The notes under the pieces: generated by a model
What the model saw: the letters and a program-made list of their open reading frames with translations, nothing else
The model's database searches: none
What the model was told of the DNA's origin: nothing
Assembly (NCBI GenBank): GCA_016213735.1
Contig: JACQZU010000014.1
Location: forward strand, 62,001 to 126,000
Source: Acidobacteriota bacterium
GTDB lineage: Bacteria; Acidobacteriota; Holophagae; Holophagales; Holophagaceae
Reading direction: 5' to 3'
Length of the DNA: 64,000 nt
Part shown: positions 53,414-61,918 of the stretch, piece by piece
Layout of the letters: each line of letters starts with the position of its first letter
Numbering within the stretch: the stretch's first letter is position 1
Made by a program: the position numbers and the translations under genes

Positions 53414-54160
53414 TCAGCGTGCCCCCAGGAGGCGTCCCCCCACCCCGAAGAGGACCACCAGGGCCGTGCACAGGGTGGCTCCGGAGACCTTCATGCCCAT
53501 GAGATGGCGGGTGGCCAGCCAGGTCATGACCCAGGAGGCGATCACGAAGGGATCCATCAGATTGAATAGCGCCTGGACCTTGGGGGCCTCGGCGTGGAGA
53601 AAGAAGCCCAGGGCCGTGGGGGCCAGTTTGTCCGGGGTGGCGCCTCCCACCTCACGCACCATGCACATCACCAGCACCCCAAGGGAGTGGGGCACCATCA
53701 CGAGCCCGGGCACCGCCGCGGCGCTCATGGCGTGCTCGAAAGAGGCGGGCTCCCCCTCGCTGAGGCCCTTTCCCACCAGGAAGTAGACCAGGGCCACGAT
53801 GGCGGTGATGACGGGGATGCCGATGAGGCTTCCCAGGACACTGAAGGGAAGGATGAACTTCCGCTGGATCCCGATCGCCGCGTCGATCTGGTCCGCGCTG
53901 AGCTGGGGGTTTCGTTCCAAGATGGGCCGCAGCATGGCGTCCACGTCCACCCGAAGGCCCCAGATCACAGAGACGGTGAGGGCCAGGGCCACCCCGAGGC
54001 CGACCGCCCAGGCCCAGCTGGGTGCCGCGGCAAGCCTCTTGAAGAGGGTCACGGGCTCCGTGAACACCCCGATGAACTGGTCCATCAGTCCTGGAGCCAC
54101 GGGTTTGGTCGCGGGGGCGGGCTCATCGCCGTAGAGGGAAGGGTTGGGCTGTTCGCTCAT
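53414..54160 (-). CDS. Yip1-domain membrane protein
   Basis: The 248-residue protein has five predicted membrane helices (for example WAVGLGVALALTVSVIWGLR, FSVLGSLIGIPVITAIVALVYFLV, VMTWLATRHLMGMKVSGATLCTALVVLFGVGG) preceded by a polar, proline-rich N-terminus. The spacing and the FTEPVTLFKRLAAAPSW start resemble Yip1-family proteins in bacterial MacA/MacB operons. The role is not known. The ATG at 54160 has GAGG upstream; 23 extra residues upstream in frame are not used. It begins the operon with the MFP and permease genes. Confidence 0.75.
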   Translation of the reverse strand: MSEQPNPSLYGDEPAPATKPVAPGLMDQFIGVFTEPVTLFKRLAAAPSWAWAVGLGVALALTVSVIWGLRVDVDAMLRPILERNPQLSADQIDAAIGIQRKFILPFSVLGSLIGIPVITAIVALVYFLVGKGLSEGEPASFEHAMSAAAVPGLVMVPHSLGVLVMCMVREVGGATPDKLAPTALGFFLHAEAPKVQALFNLMDPFVIASWVMTWLATRHLMGMKVSGATLCTALVVLFGVGGRLLGAR

Positions 54161-54177
54161 GGAGAGACCTCGTCGGG

Positions 54178-54248
54178 GACCCCCAAACTTTACTCCTCCA
54201 TCCTGTCCCTGGCTCCCCAGGCCGGCCAACGGATGGATTTGGGGGGTC
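54178..54248. promoter_or_regulatory. Imperfect 70-base inverted repeat between proC and the Yip1 operon
   Basis: GACCCCCAAA (54178-54187) pairs with TTTGGGGGGTC (54238-54248) and the inner TCCATCC (54197-54203) with GGATGGA (54231-54237), with a nine-base bulge in one arm. It fills most of the 111-base gap before the Yip1 gene and could act as a proC terminator or an RNA leader for the operon. There is no T-tract. Confidence 0.5.
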
Positions 54249-54271
54249 GAACGGGGGGGCGTCCGCCAGGT

Positions 54272-55102
54272 TCAGTCCCCGCCCGCGGAGGGTGGAACCA
54301 GGCAGCGGGCCCGTTCCGCCGCCTTCACCACGGCCTTGATGAGGGTCACCCGGAGCTTGCCCTCCTCCAGCTCCATGAGGCCATCCACCGTGCAGCCGGC
54401 AGGAGTGGTGACCATGTCCTTCAACAGAGCCGGGTGGGCGCCCGTCTCCAAGGTCATGCGGGCGGCCCCCAGCATGGTCTGGGCGGCGAGGAGGGTGCTC
54501 ACGTGCCTCGGGATCCCCAGCTTGACCCCGGCTTCCGCGAGGGACTCGATGACCACGTACAGGAAGGCGGGACCGCTGGCGGAGAGGGCCGTCACGGCGT
54601 CCATGAGCCCTTCGTCCACCTGGACGGTCCGTCCCACGCAGGCGAAGACCGACTCCGCCATGGCGATGTGCTTGGGCTTGGCGTAGAGACCGGCGCAGAG
54701 CCCCGTCATGCCCTCGTTGATGAGCGCCGGGGTGTTGGGCATGGCCCGCACCACGGGCTGGGCCTCGCCGAGGCGCGCCTGGATGAACGAGGTGGTGGCC
54801 CCGGTGGCCACGGAGACCACCACCTGGTGGGGGTCGAGGGCAGGGGCGATCTCCCGCAGAACCTGGTCCATGTTCTGGGGCTTCACGGCGAGGATCACCA
54901 GGTCGGCGCCCTTGAGGGCCGAAGTGTTGCTGGCCAGCACCTCGATGCCCAGGGACTGCTTCACGCGGACGGACGTCTCGGGGTGGGGGTCCGCGCCGCG
55001 AATGTCCTTCGCGTGGAGTCGCCCCTGTTTGAGGAGCCCCGAAACCAGGGCCTCCCCCAGCTTCCCGACGCCGAGGACGGCGATGCTCTTGGGCTGGGCC
55101 AT
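54272..55102 (-). CDS. proC: Pyrroline-5-carboxylate reductase
   Basis: The 276-residue enzyme makes proline from pyrroline-5-carboxylate with NAD(P)H. The cofactor loop is VLGVGKLGEALVSGL near the start; the family signature MPNTPALINEGMTGL and the C-terminal dimer block GCTVDGLMELEEGKLRVTLIKAV follow. TTPAGCT is conserved. The GGAGG site precedes the ATG. It lies between the radical SAM-cupin gene and the Yip1 operon, all on the minus strand; it starts 27 bases after the radical SAM-cupin gene stop, so those two may be cotranscribed. Confidence 0.96.
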   Translation of the reverse strand: MAQPKSIAVLGVGKLGEALVSGLLKQGRLHAKDIRGADPHPETSVRVKQSLGIEVLASNTSALKGADLVILAVKPQNMDQVLREIAPALDPHQVVVSVATGATTSFIQARLGEAQPVVRAMPNTPALINEGMTGLCAGLYAKPKHIAMAESVFACVGRTVQVDEGLMDAVTALSASGPAFLYVVIESLAEAGVKLGIPRHVSTLLAAQTMLGAARMTLETGAHPALLKDMVTTPAGCTVDGLMELEEGKLRVTLIKAVVKAAERARCLVPPSAGGD

Positions 55103-55128
55103 GAAGCCTCCGATCCGGTGGGATCAGT

Positions 55129-56697
55129 TTAATGGGGTCTCCGGGCCTCGGGCCCCCCGGCGTGGGGGTGAAATTCCAACACCAGGTACATCGCGGCATC
55201 CGCGCCGGGGTTCCGCATTCCGTGGGGCAAGCCCGCGGGACAGAAGACCGCGGAATGGGCCGGCACCCGCCGGCCCAGGGTCTCGATCTCCCCCTTCAGG
55301 GTGAGGATGGCCACGTCGTAGGGGTCCTCGTGGGAGTCGTAGCCTCCGCCCGGAGGGAGAAAAGTGAGGTGGAGTCCCAGCCGGCCCAGGTGCCCCGTGC
55401 TCCCATCCAGCAGCGGGTGGAACAGCGGGGTGGCGCCGGACGGGAATGCAAGGGGAGGGCCCACAGGGTGGGGAACGATCGTGCATGGGAGTCCACCAGT
55501 AAGGGCAGGCGCTCCGTTCCGCCACCGGAACATCAAGTAGGCGGCCTCCCGGGGTCCGGGATTGCGGATGGTGTGGGCCTGGCCGGCTGGGTAATAGACA
55601 ACGCACCCGGGGGCGGCGAGACGCTCCACGGTGCGTCCTTCTTCTCCCACCGCGAGGACCAGGACCACCTCTCCCTGAAGGGGAATCAGGATTTCCTCAT
55701 CTTCATGGGCATGGGGCGGGTGAGGGCAGGCCCCGGGCGCCAGGGAGGAAACGTGGCAGCGCAGGTCTTCCAGATGGGCGGTGGGGCCACGGAAGAGGGG
55801 AAGAGGCTGCCAATCACGGCCGGGATCCCGGGGCGGTAGAAAGGGGAAGGGCTGGACGAGGGGAGGGAGGCTCCCCAGGGCCTGGAGGTCTCCGTCCCAC
55901 TCCTGCGTCGCGGAGGGGAGCGGGGAGGGGATCCGGAAACGCTGGGGCTCGGCTGGGCATTGCCCACAGCAGGGCTCGTCCTCCTGCGCGAAGAAGGCGG
56001 CCAGGTCCTCCTGGCTGCAGGACGGGGCAAGGGGCTGGTAGGTGAGGGAGGGCCCCCAGGAAGGCTCCAGCCCATGCCTGGCTTCCATCAGGCCCAGGTA
56101 GGCCACGGCGCCGCATTTCCAGATCCGACCGTCGTGCAATTGGGGGAACTCCTTCGCCGGGCAGGCCTCCCAGCTCGCGCGGGGAGCGCCATCCTGGAAA
56201 GGCCGCACCTTCCCCCCGTTCCCGTGGTACCGCCGGGTCCACACCTGGAAGGAGCGGTAGGCCTCCCAGGCCAGGCCGTGGGTGCTTTCCCATTCCTTGA
56301 GCAGCTCCCACACGGGGTGCAGGGCGGTCTGGTAGGCCTCCGAATCATCGTGGACGGAGAGGAAAAGGCTGGCCCGGCCGTCCTGCCCCAACCACCGGCC
56401 CAGCTCGGGGTGGCGGTGGAGGAACCACCCATTGGTCACCAGCCGCAGGTGGGACTCCGGCCAAAGGCGCCTCGCCCCCTCCAGGAAATCCGGCAGGCGG
56501 GGATGCAGGGTGGGTTCTCCCCCGAGCAGGCTGAAGACCCTGGGACGCAGGCGGGTCCGCCACGCCTCCATCCAGGCCAGGGCCTCGTCGAGGTCCACGA
56601 GGCCGCCCAGGCCCTGACTGGAATAGTGGGAACAGCCCTCGCAGCGCAGATTGCAGCCGTGAGCGACATGCATCTCCAGGTGGGGGATTTCCAGCAT
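55129..56697 (-). CDS. Radical SAM protein fused to two cupin domains
   Basis: The 522-residue protein has a radical SAM domain (about 1-210) with the cluster motif CNLRCEGC (Cys15, Cys19, Cys22) and the SAM-binding GGEP at 59-62. Further cysteines (179, 195, 243, 244, 247) could bind an auxiliary cluster. Residues 310-400 are a cupin with complete motifs: PPHAHEDEE with His329 and His331, and PAGQAH with His375. Residues 435-515 are a second cupin: SHEDPYD has Asp in place of one His, and PAGLPHGMRN is intact. The fusion suggests a radical chemistry enzyme acting on a metal-bound or small-acid substrate. It starts the proC-containing run and the ribosome site is weak. The pathway is unknown. 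Confidence 0.85.
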   Translation of the reverse strand: MLEIPHLEMHVAHGCNLRCEGCSHYSSQGLGGLVDLDEALAWMEAWRTRLRPRVFSLLGGEPTLHPRLPDFLEGARRLWPESHLRLVTNGWFLHRHPELGRWLGQDGRASLFLSVHDDSEAYQTALHPVWELLKEWESTHGLAWEAYRSFQVWTRRYHGNGGKVRPFQDGAPRASWEACPAKEFPQLHDGRIWKCGAVAYLGLMEARHGLEPSWGPSLTYQPLAPSCSQEDLAAFFAQEDEPCCGQCPAEPQRFRIPSPLPSATQEWDGDLQALGSLPPLVQPFPFLPPRDPGRDWQPLPLFRGPTAHLEDLRCHVSSLAPGACPHPPHAHEDEEILIPLQGEVVLVLAVGEEGRTVERLAAPGCVVYYPAGQAHTIRNPGPREAAYLMFRWRNGAPALTGGLPCTIVPHPVGPPLAFPSGATPLFHPLLDGSTGHLGRLGLHLTFLPPGGGYDSHEDPYDVAILTLKGEIETLGRRVPAHSAVFCPAGLPHGMRNPGADAAMYLVLEFHPHAGGPEARRPH

Positions 56698-56853
56698 GAT
56701 CCCAGGAGTCTAGCTGTTCCTCTCAGGCAGGGCGGCCCTCCAGGACGAGTTTCTCCGCTGGGATAGCTGACCTTCCGGCCCGTCATTCTTTGGCTGTGCG
56801 GGTTCCCGAAGGCTGGCATGGTGGGGCCACCCCACGGTTCGCAGGAGTGACCC

Positions 56854-57564
56854 ATGGTGACGACCCCCGGGATCCTGACTCTGCCCAAACGGAGCCTGTA
56901 CACACTCGGAGGATTGGCCGTGGCCTTGATCGCCGGGGTGGGATTCGCCAGGTCCTACTACCTCAAGAGCCTGTTCGGCGCCCCGGCCCTGTCTCCCCTG
57001 CTGCATGTCCACGGATTCGTGATGAGCGTCTGGGTGATGCTCTTCCTGGCCCAGACCTGGCTGGTGGCCGAAGGCCGGGTCTTGCTGCACCGAAGGCTGG
57101 GCCTCCTGGCGGCCTTTTGGGCCTGCCTGGTGCTGGTGGTTGGAACCGCCACCGGGATCACAGGCGCCAGGCTGGGGCACACCCCGGGCCCGCCCCCTTT
57201 GGCCTTCCTGGCCACCCCCATGGTGGACATGGCCGTGTTCGCCGGATTCATCCTTGGGGGCCTGGTCCTCCGGGAGCGAAGGGAAATCCACCGGCGGTTC
57301 ATGATGCTGGCCTCCATCAGTGTCCTCACCCCGGCCCTCGGCCGGATCCCCCTGGAGGTGATTCTCCAGAACCGGCCCTTTTCCGCTTGGATCCTGACGG
57401 ACCTGGTGCTGCTGCTGTTCATCGCCGTGGACACCGCCAGGAACCGCCGGCTGCACCCAGTATTCGCCTGGGGAGGCCTCGCCCTGGCCCTGTCCCATCC
57501 CTTTCGGGTGGCCCTGTCGCGGACCGACCTCTGGCTGCGTTTCGCGGCCTGGCTGACCCAGTAG
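56854..57564 (+). CDS. Seven-helix membrane protein, unknown function
   Basis: The 236-residue protein has about seven transmembrane helices (for example LGGLAVALIAGVGFA, VMSVWVMLFLAQTWLV, LGLLAAFWACLVLVVG, FLATPMVDMAVFAGFILGGLVL). Histidines sit at helix ends (LLHVHGFVMS, LLHRRLGLL, IHRRFMM), a pattern sometimes found in heme-binding membrane proteins, but no heme is proven. The AGGAG site seven bases upstream supports the start. It is on the plus strand, divergent from the radical SAM gene, and the next gene is 241 bases away. Confidence 0.75.
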   Translation: MVTTPGILTLPKRSLYTLGGLAVALIAGVGFARSYYLKSLFGAPALSPLLHVHGFVMSVWVMLFLAQTWLVAEGRVLLHRRLGLLAAFWACLVLVVGTATGITGARLGHTPGPPPLAFLATPMVDMAVFAGFILGGLVLRERREIHRRFMMLASISVLTPALGRIPLEVILQNRPFSAWILTDLVLLLFIAVDTARNRRLHPVFAWGGLALALSHPFRVALSRTDLWLRFAAWLTQ

Positions 57565-57805
57565 AGACATCCTCCTCGAAGGCCCTCTTCCGGCACACGC
57601 GGCCCGGGGCGTGGTCACCCACCGCGGGGGTCCGGGAGAGGGCCTTCACACCGGAGGTCGGCAGGGTGAAGCTGTTCAGGGCGAAGGGGCAGGGCAGGGC
57701 TTCAGCGCCGTCGAACCCATTCCACCCCGGCATCACGGGAGGCCCTGCCTGGGGCTCCCTGGATAAACTTCAATCTCCTCAGCCCCCGTCGAAAGGGAGT
57801 CCCCC

Positions 57806-59296
57806 ATGGCCCCAGCCCTGGTGATCGCGAAAGCCGGCGAATGCGAATTGGCCCTCCACCCCCGCATGGCCAACCGCCACGGACTCATCGCTGGCGCCAC
57901 AGGCACCGGCAAGACCGTGACCCTGCGCGTCATGGCAGAGAACTTCAGCCGGATCGGAGTCCCGGTGTTCCTCGCGGACATCAAGGGAGACCTGTCCGGC
58001 ATGGCCCAGGCCGGAGCGGAGAGCCCCAAGCTCCTGGAACGGCGGTCCGCCCTGGGCCTGGAGGCCCTGGAGTTCGAGGCCTTTCCGGTGGTCTTCTGGG
58101 ATGTTTTCGGCGAGCAGGGCCACCCCGTCCGGGCCACCATCAGCGAGATGGGCCCCCTGCTCCTGGCCCGGCTGCTGAACCTCAACGAGATCCAGGAAGG
58201 GGTTCTGTCCATCGCCTTCCGCGTGGCGGACGACCACGGGCTTCTGCTGCTGGACCTGAAGGATCTCCGGGCCATGATCCAGCACCTGGGGGAGCACGCG
58301 GCGGACTTCAAGACCCAGTACGGCAACATCTCTCCGGCCAGTGTGGGGGCCATCCAGCGCGGACTCCTGGCCCTGGAGGAGCAGGGAGGGGCCCGCTTCT
58401 TCGGAGAGCCGGCCCTGGATCTGGAGGACCTCCTCCAGACGGATTCGCGGGGCCGGGGCAGTGTGAACATCCTCGCGGCGGACCGGCTGGTGGCGGCCCC
58501 CAAACTTTACGCGACCTTCCTCCTGTGGCTCCTCAGTGAATTGTTCGAGCGGCTTCCCGAGGTGGGGGATCCCGAGAAGCCACGGCTCGCCTTCTTCTTC
58601 GACGAGGCCCATCTGCTTTTCGAGGATGCCCCGGAGGCCCTCCTGACCAAGATCGAGCAGGTGGTGCGCCTGGTGCGGTCCAAGGGGGTGGGCATCTACT
58701 TCTGCACTCAGAATCCCTTGGACATCCCCGACAAGGTGCTGGGGCAGCTGGGCAATCGGGTCCAGCACGCCCTTCGGGCCTTCACGCCCCGGGACCAGCG
58801 CTCCGTGCGGGCGGCTGCGGAGACTTTCCGGGCGAAGGAGGGGCTGAACGTGGAGGAGGCCATCACCCAGCTGGCCGTCGGAGAGGCCCTGGTGAGCTTC
58901 CTGGACGAGAAGGGCACCCCCGTTCCAGTGGAACGGGCCCTGGTCCTGCCTCCGCGGAGCCGCTTCGCCCCCCTGACCCCGGAGGAGCGGAAGGCCGTGG
59001 TGGCGGGCTCCATCGTGGCCGGAGTCTACGAGGCGGCGGTGGACCGGGAGAGCGCTTTCGAGAGGCTCAAGGCACGGGCGGAAACCGCCAGCCGGGAGGC
59101 GGAAGAAGCCCAGGCCCGGAAACAGCAGGCCCGCGACGAGCAAGCCGAGGCGCGGGGGAATGGGCGGCAGGGGTTCCTGGAGGCCTTCGGGAAGAGCGCG
59201 GCCCGGGCCGCCGGATCGGCCATCGGGCGCCAACTCATCCGCGGCGTCCTCGGCGGCCTTCTCGGCGGCAAGCGGGGCGGAGGCATCTTCGGTTGA
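57806..59296 (+). CDS. HerA-like ATPase, DUF853 family
   Basis: The 496-residue AAA/HerA-type ATPase has Walker A GATGTGKT at residues 30-37 and a Walker B-like [14 protein letters not shown]. The block [26 protein letters not shown] is typical of DUF853. The C-terminus has a charged coiled-coil ([22 protein letters not shown]) and a Gly-rich tail. HerA proteins pump DNA with NurA nuclease, but members of this bacterial group have no known partner or substrate. No nuclease gene is next to it. A strong AGGGAG site is present. Confidence 0.88.
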   Translation: MAPALVIAKAGECELALHPRMANRHGLIAGATGTGKTVTLRVMAENFSRIGVPVFLADIKGDLSGMAQAGAESPKLLERRSALGLEALEFEAFPVVFWDVFGEQGHPVRATISEMGPLLLARLLNLNEIQEGVLSIAFRVADDHGLLLLDLKDLRAMIQHLGEHAADFKTQYGNISPASVGAIQRGLLALEEQGGARFFGEPALDLEDLLQTDSRGRGSVNILAADRLVAAPKLYATFLLWLLSELFERLPEVGDPEKPRLAFFFDEAHLLFEDAPEALLTKIEQVVRLVRSKGVGIYFCTQNPLDIPDKVLGQLGNRVQHALRAFTPRDQRSVRAAAETFRAKEGLNVEEAITQLAVGEALVSFLDEKGTPVPVERALVLPPRSRFAPLTPEERKAVVAGSIVAGVYEAAVDRESAFERLKARAETASREAEEAQARKQQARDEQAEARGNGRQGFLEAFGKSAARAAGSAIGRQLIRGVLGGLLGGKRGGGIFG

Positions 59297-59324
59297 GGGG
59301 CCACCCCTTCGGGGCGCCAGGGAC

Positions 59325-60932
59325 CTAGGAGGCCTTCCGCGGCACGCGGCTCATGGCGTGCTCGGCCATGGCGGTGATGGTCAGGCTGGGATTCACGCCG
59401 GGGTTGGCCGGCATGGTGGAACCGTCCACCACGAAAAGCCCGGGATACCCGTGCACCTGGCCGTCGGCGGCAATGACTCCCTCCCCCGGGTCGGCGCCGA
59501 AGGGAACCCCGCCCAGGATGTGGGCCGTGAGGGGAATGTTGAACAGGCTCTCGTTGATGCTTCCCATGGGGATGCCGTTGGTCTCCCGCGCAAAGCTCCG
59601 GGCCACCTCGTGGCCCACCACGATACGGGGGGGCACGGTGGCCTCGGGGTCCGGCACCGAGACGAGGTCCTTCCGATACGCCGTGAACAGGCTCCGCCCC
59701 TGACGAAGGCGGATGCGGTTGTCCTCCCACTGCATCACCAGGAAGATCGTGGTGGCCTCGGCCCAGCCGGGCCTGAGGTGGGTGCGCAGGAAATCTCCGG
59801 GGCGCCGCAGGACCCCCATCACCGACTGGGTCAGCCTCGAGGGGAAGCCGCCGTGGTGGATCAGGGGCCCGCTCAGGAGGCGCATGGCGGAGGAGCCCGG
59901 CGGGTAGCGGACCGGCTCCACCGTGGTGGTGTCGTCGGCCTGGAAGATCGAGGTGATGGCCAGGCCTTTCGAGTAGTCCTCCCTGGCCTCCCGGGCCACG
60001 CTGCCCAGCAGGGCCTCGTTGTTGGTGCGGACCATGTCCCCCAGCCGCGGGCTCAGGTCGGGCAGGGACCCGGTGGTGTCCCGGCACCGGAAAAGGAGGC
60101 GCAGGGTGCCCAGGGCCCCCGCGGAGAGGATGACGTTCCGGGCACGGAGGGATTCCTGACGGGGATGAATCCACCCTCCGGAACCCCGGCGGAGAACCTC
60201 ATAGCGGGCTCCGTCGGCCTGGTGACCCCGAAGGGGCCGAAGGTCCCGCACCGTGGTGTCCGGGAAGACCTCCGCTCCCCACTTCTCCGCGAAATGGAGG
60301 TAGTTCTTCGGCAGGGTGTTCTTGGCGTTGTGCCGGCAACCCACCATGCATCCGCCGCAGAGCTTGCACCCGCGGCGGGCGGGGCCCTCGCCCTGGAAGT
60401 AGGGGTCGGGGACTTCCTGGCCTTCCTCCCCGGGCTTTCCGAAGAAGGCGCCCACGGTCACGGGCTGAAAGGTGTCTCCCCGGCCCATGCGGTCGGCGAT
60501 GCCCTTCAGCACGGCGTCCGCAGCCCCCAGCCTGGGGTTGGCGGTCACGCCGAGCATCCGGCGGGCCTCGTCGTAGAAGGGCCGGAGGGCCTCGCCCCAG
60601 GGCAGGGGGTGCTTCCAGGCCGGGGAGTCGAAGGCCTCTTCGCTGGGCTGGACAAGGACATTGGCGTAGCCCAGGCTTCCGCCGCCCACCCCAGCTCCAT
60701 GGAGCACGAAGACGTTCCGGAAGGGGCTGATCTCCAGGATCCCCCGGCACCCCAGCAGCGGCGCCCAGAGGTACCGGCGGAGGTTCCAGGTCGTCTGGGC
60801 GAAGTCCTCGTCACCGAAGCGCCGGCCCCGCTCCAGGACCGCGACGGAATAGCCCTTCTCCGCCAGGCGCATGGCGCTCACGCTCCCGCCGAAGCCGGAG
60901 CCGACGATGATGTAGTCGTAGCATTCCCTCAC
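59325..60932 (-). CDS. GMC-family FAD-dependent oxidoreductase (cholesterol oxidase-like)
   Basis: The 535-residue flavoprotein has the FAD loop VGSGFGGS at residues 10-17 and GAGVGGGSLGYANV (residues 79-92) for flavin contact. The terminal GMC_oxred_C block includes NPSLTITAMAEH. A Cys motif CKLCGGCMVGC near residue 190 resembles a ferredoxin-like or redox-active site often seen in this subgroup. It oxidises an alcohol; the substrate is not known. The start is GTG at 60932 without a clear ribosome site. It is divergent from the first ArsA-like gene, 110 bases away. Confidence 0.88.
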   Translation of the reverse strand: MRECYDYIIVGSGFGGSVSAMRLAEKGYSVAVLERGRRFGDEDFAQTTWNLRRYLWAPLLGCRGILEISPFRNVFVLHGAGVGGGSLGYANVLVQPSEEAFDSPAWKHPLPWGEALRPFYDEARRMLGVTANPRLGAADAVLKGIADRMGRGDTFQPVTVGAFFGKPGEEGQEVPDPYFQGEGPARRGCKLCGGCMVGCRHNAKNTLPKNYLHFAEKWGAEVFPDTTVRDLRPLRGHQADGARYEVLRRGSGGWIHPRQESLRARNVILSAGALGTLRLLFRCRDTTGSLPDLSPRLGDMVRTNNEALLGSVAREAREDYSKGLAITSIFQADDTTTVEPVRYPPGSSAMRLLSGPLIHHGGFPSRLTQSVMGVLRRPGDFLRTHLRPGWAEATTIFLVMQWEDNRIRLRQGRSLFTAYRKDLVSVPDPEATVPPRIVVGHEVARSFARETNGIPMGSINESLFNIPLTAHILGGVPFGADPGEGVIAADGQVHGYPGLFVVDGSTMPANPGVNPSLTITAMAEHAMSRVPRKAS

Positions 60933-61042
60933 GGAGGAATGCTAACCCGCCCCGCCGGGCAAGCCCGCCACTACCCCGGGTAGGCGGAGCACGGGGGCGC
61001 GATCTGGTACATTGGCCCCACCGCCCCGGAGCCCCTCCCACG

Positions 61043-61918
61043 ATGTCGGTCCTGGATCTCCTCGCCCGCCGGCGGCTCGTGGTGGTGACCGGAAAGGGTG
61101 GAACCGGAAAGTCCACCCTCGCCGCGGCCCTGGGCCGCCTGCTGGCCGGGGCCGGCCGGAAGACCCTCGTGGTGGAGGTGGATCCCCGCGAAAGCCTTCA
61201 CCAGGCCCTGGGCGTCGAGCCCTCCGGCGGCGAGGTTGTCCAAGCAGGGGAGGGTCTCTGGATCCAGAACGTCCAGGCCCAGGCCGTGATCGAGGGACTG
61301 GTCCGGGAAAAGGTGCCGGTGCCCTTCTTCGCGAGGAAGATCACGGAGAGCCCCGCCTTCCGGCATTTCGTGGCCGGAGCCCCCGGCTTCAAGGAGACCG
61401 CGGTGCTGGGTCACGCCTACCGGGCCACCCGGGGACACCGCACACCCCGGGTGGAGGTGGTGGTGCTGGACGCCCCGGCCTCCGGGCACGGCGCCAGCCT
61501 GCTGGCCGCACCCGCGCTCCTGGCCCTCGCCGCGGAGGGCGGGCAGCTGGGCGAGGTGGCCGCGGAGTTGGCGGCCTTCCTGGCGGATCCCGCGCAATGC
61601 GCGATCTTCCTGGGCACCCTGGCCGAGGAGATGCCCGTCCAGGAGACCCTGGAACTGCTGGAGACCCTGGACTCCGCCGGGGGCCCCCGGGTGGCCATGG
61701 TCTGCGTCAACGCCCTATTTCCCCCCCTTCCGGCGGACCTCCTGGAGGCAGTTCGGCAGGACCTCTGGGGGGAGCGGAGGCGGCTCCAGGAGCGGGAACG
61801 GGCTCGTCTCCGGGACCGCTGGGAAGGCCCCCTGGCGGAACTTCCCCTTCTGCCGCTGGACCGGGGCCCGGCCCTCACGCGGGACCTCGCGACGCGCCTC
61901 GGGGAGGCTCGGTGGTGA
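61043..61918 (+). CDS. ArsA-like ATPase, first of a tandem pair
   Basis: The 291-residue protein belongs to the ArsA/Get3 anion-transporting ATPase group. Its deviant Walker A is GKGGTGKST at residues 17-25, and the family VEVDPRESLHQALGV switch follows. VVLDAPASGHGASLLAAP matches the switch II region. It has one ATPase half only, whereas E. coli ArsA has two fused. It ends by overlapping the next gene's GTG (GTGA). No arsenical pump or arsR is nearby, so an arsenite role is not supported; a Get3-like chaperone or signalling role is possible. Confidence 0.88.
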   Translation: MSVLDLLARRRLVVVTGKGGTGKSTLAAALGRLLAGAGRKTLVVEVDPRESLHQALGVEPSGGEVVQAGEGLWIQNVQAQAVIEGLVREKVPVPFFARKITESPAFRHFVAGAPGFKETAVLGHAYRATRGHRTPRVEVVVLDAPASGHGASLLAAPALLALAAEGGQLGEVAAELAAFLADPAQCAIFLGTLAEEMPVQETLELLETLDSAGGPRVAMVCVNALFPPLPADLLEAVRQDLWGERRRLQERERARLRDRWEGPLAELPLLPLDRGPALTRDLATRLGEARW

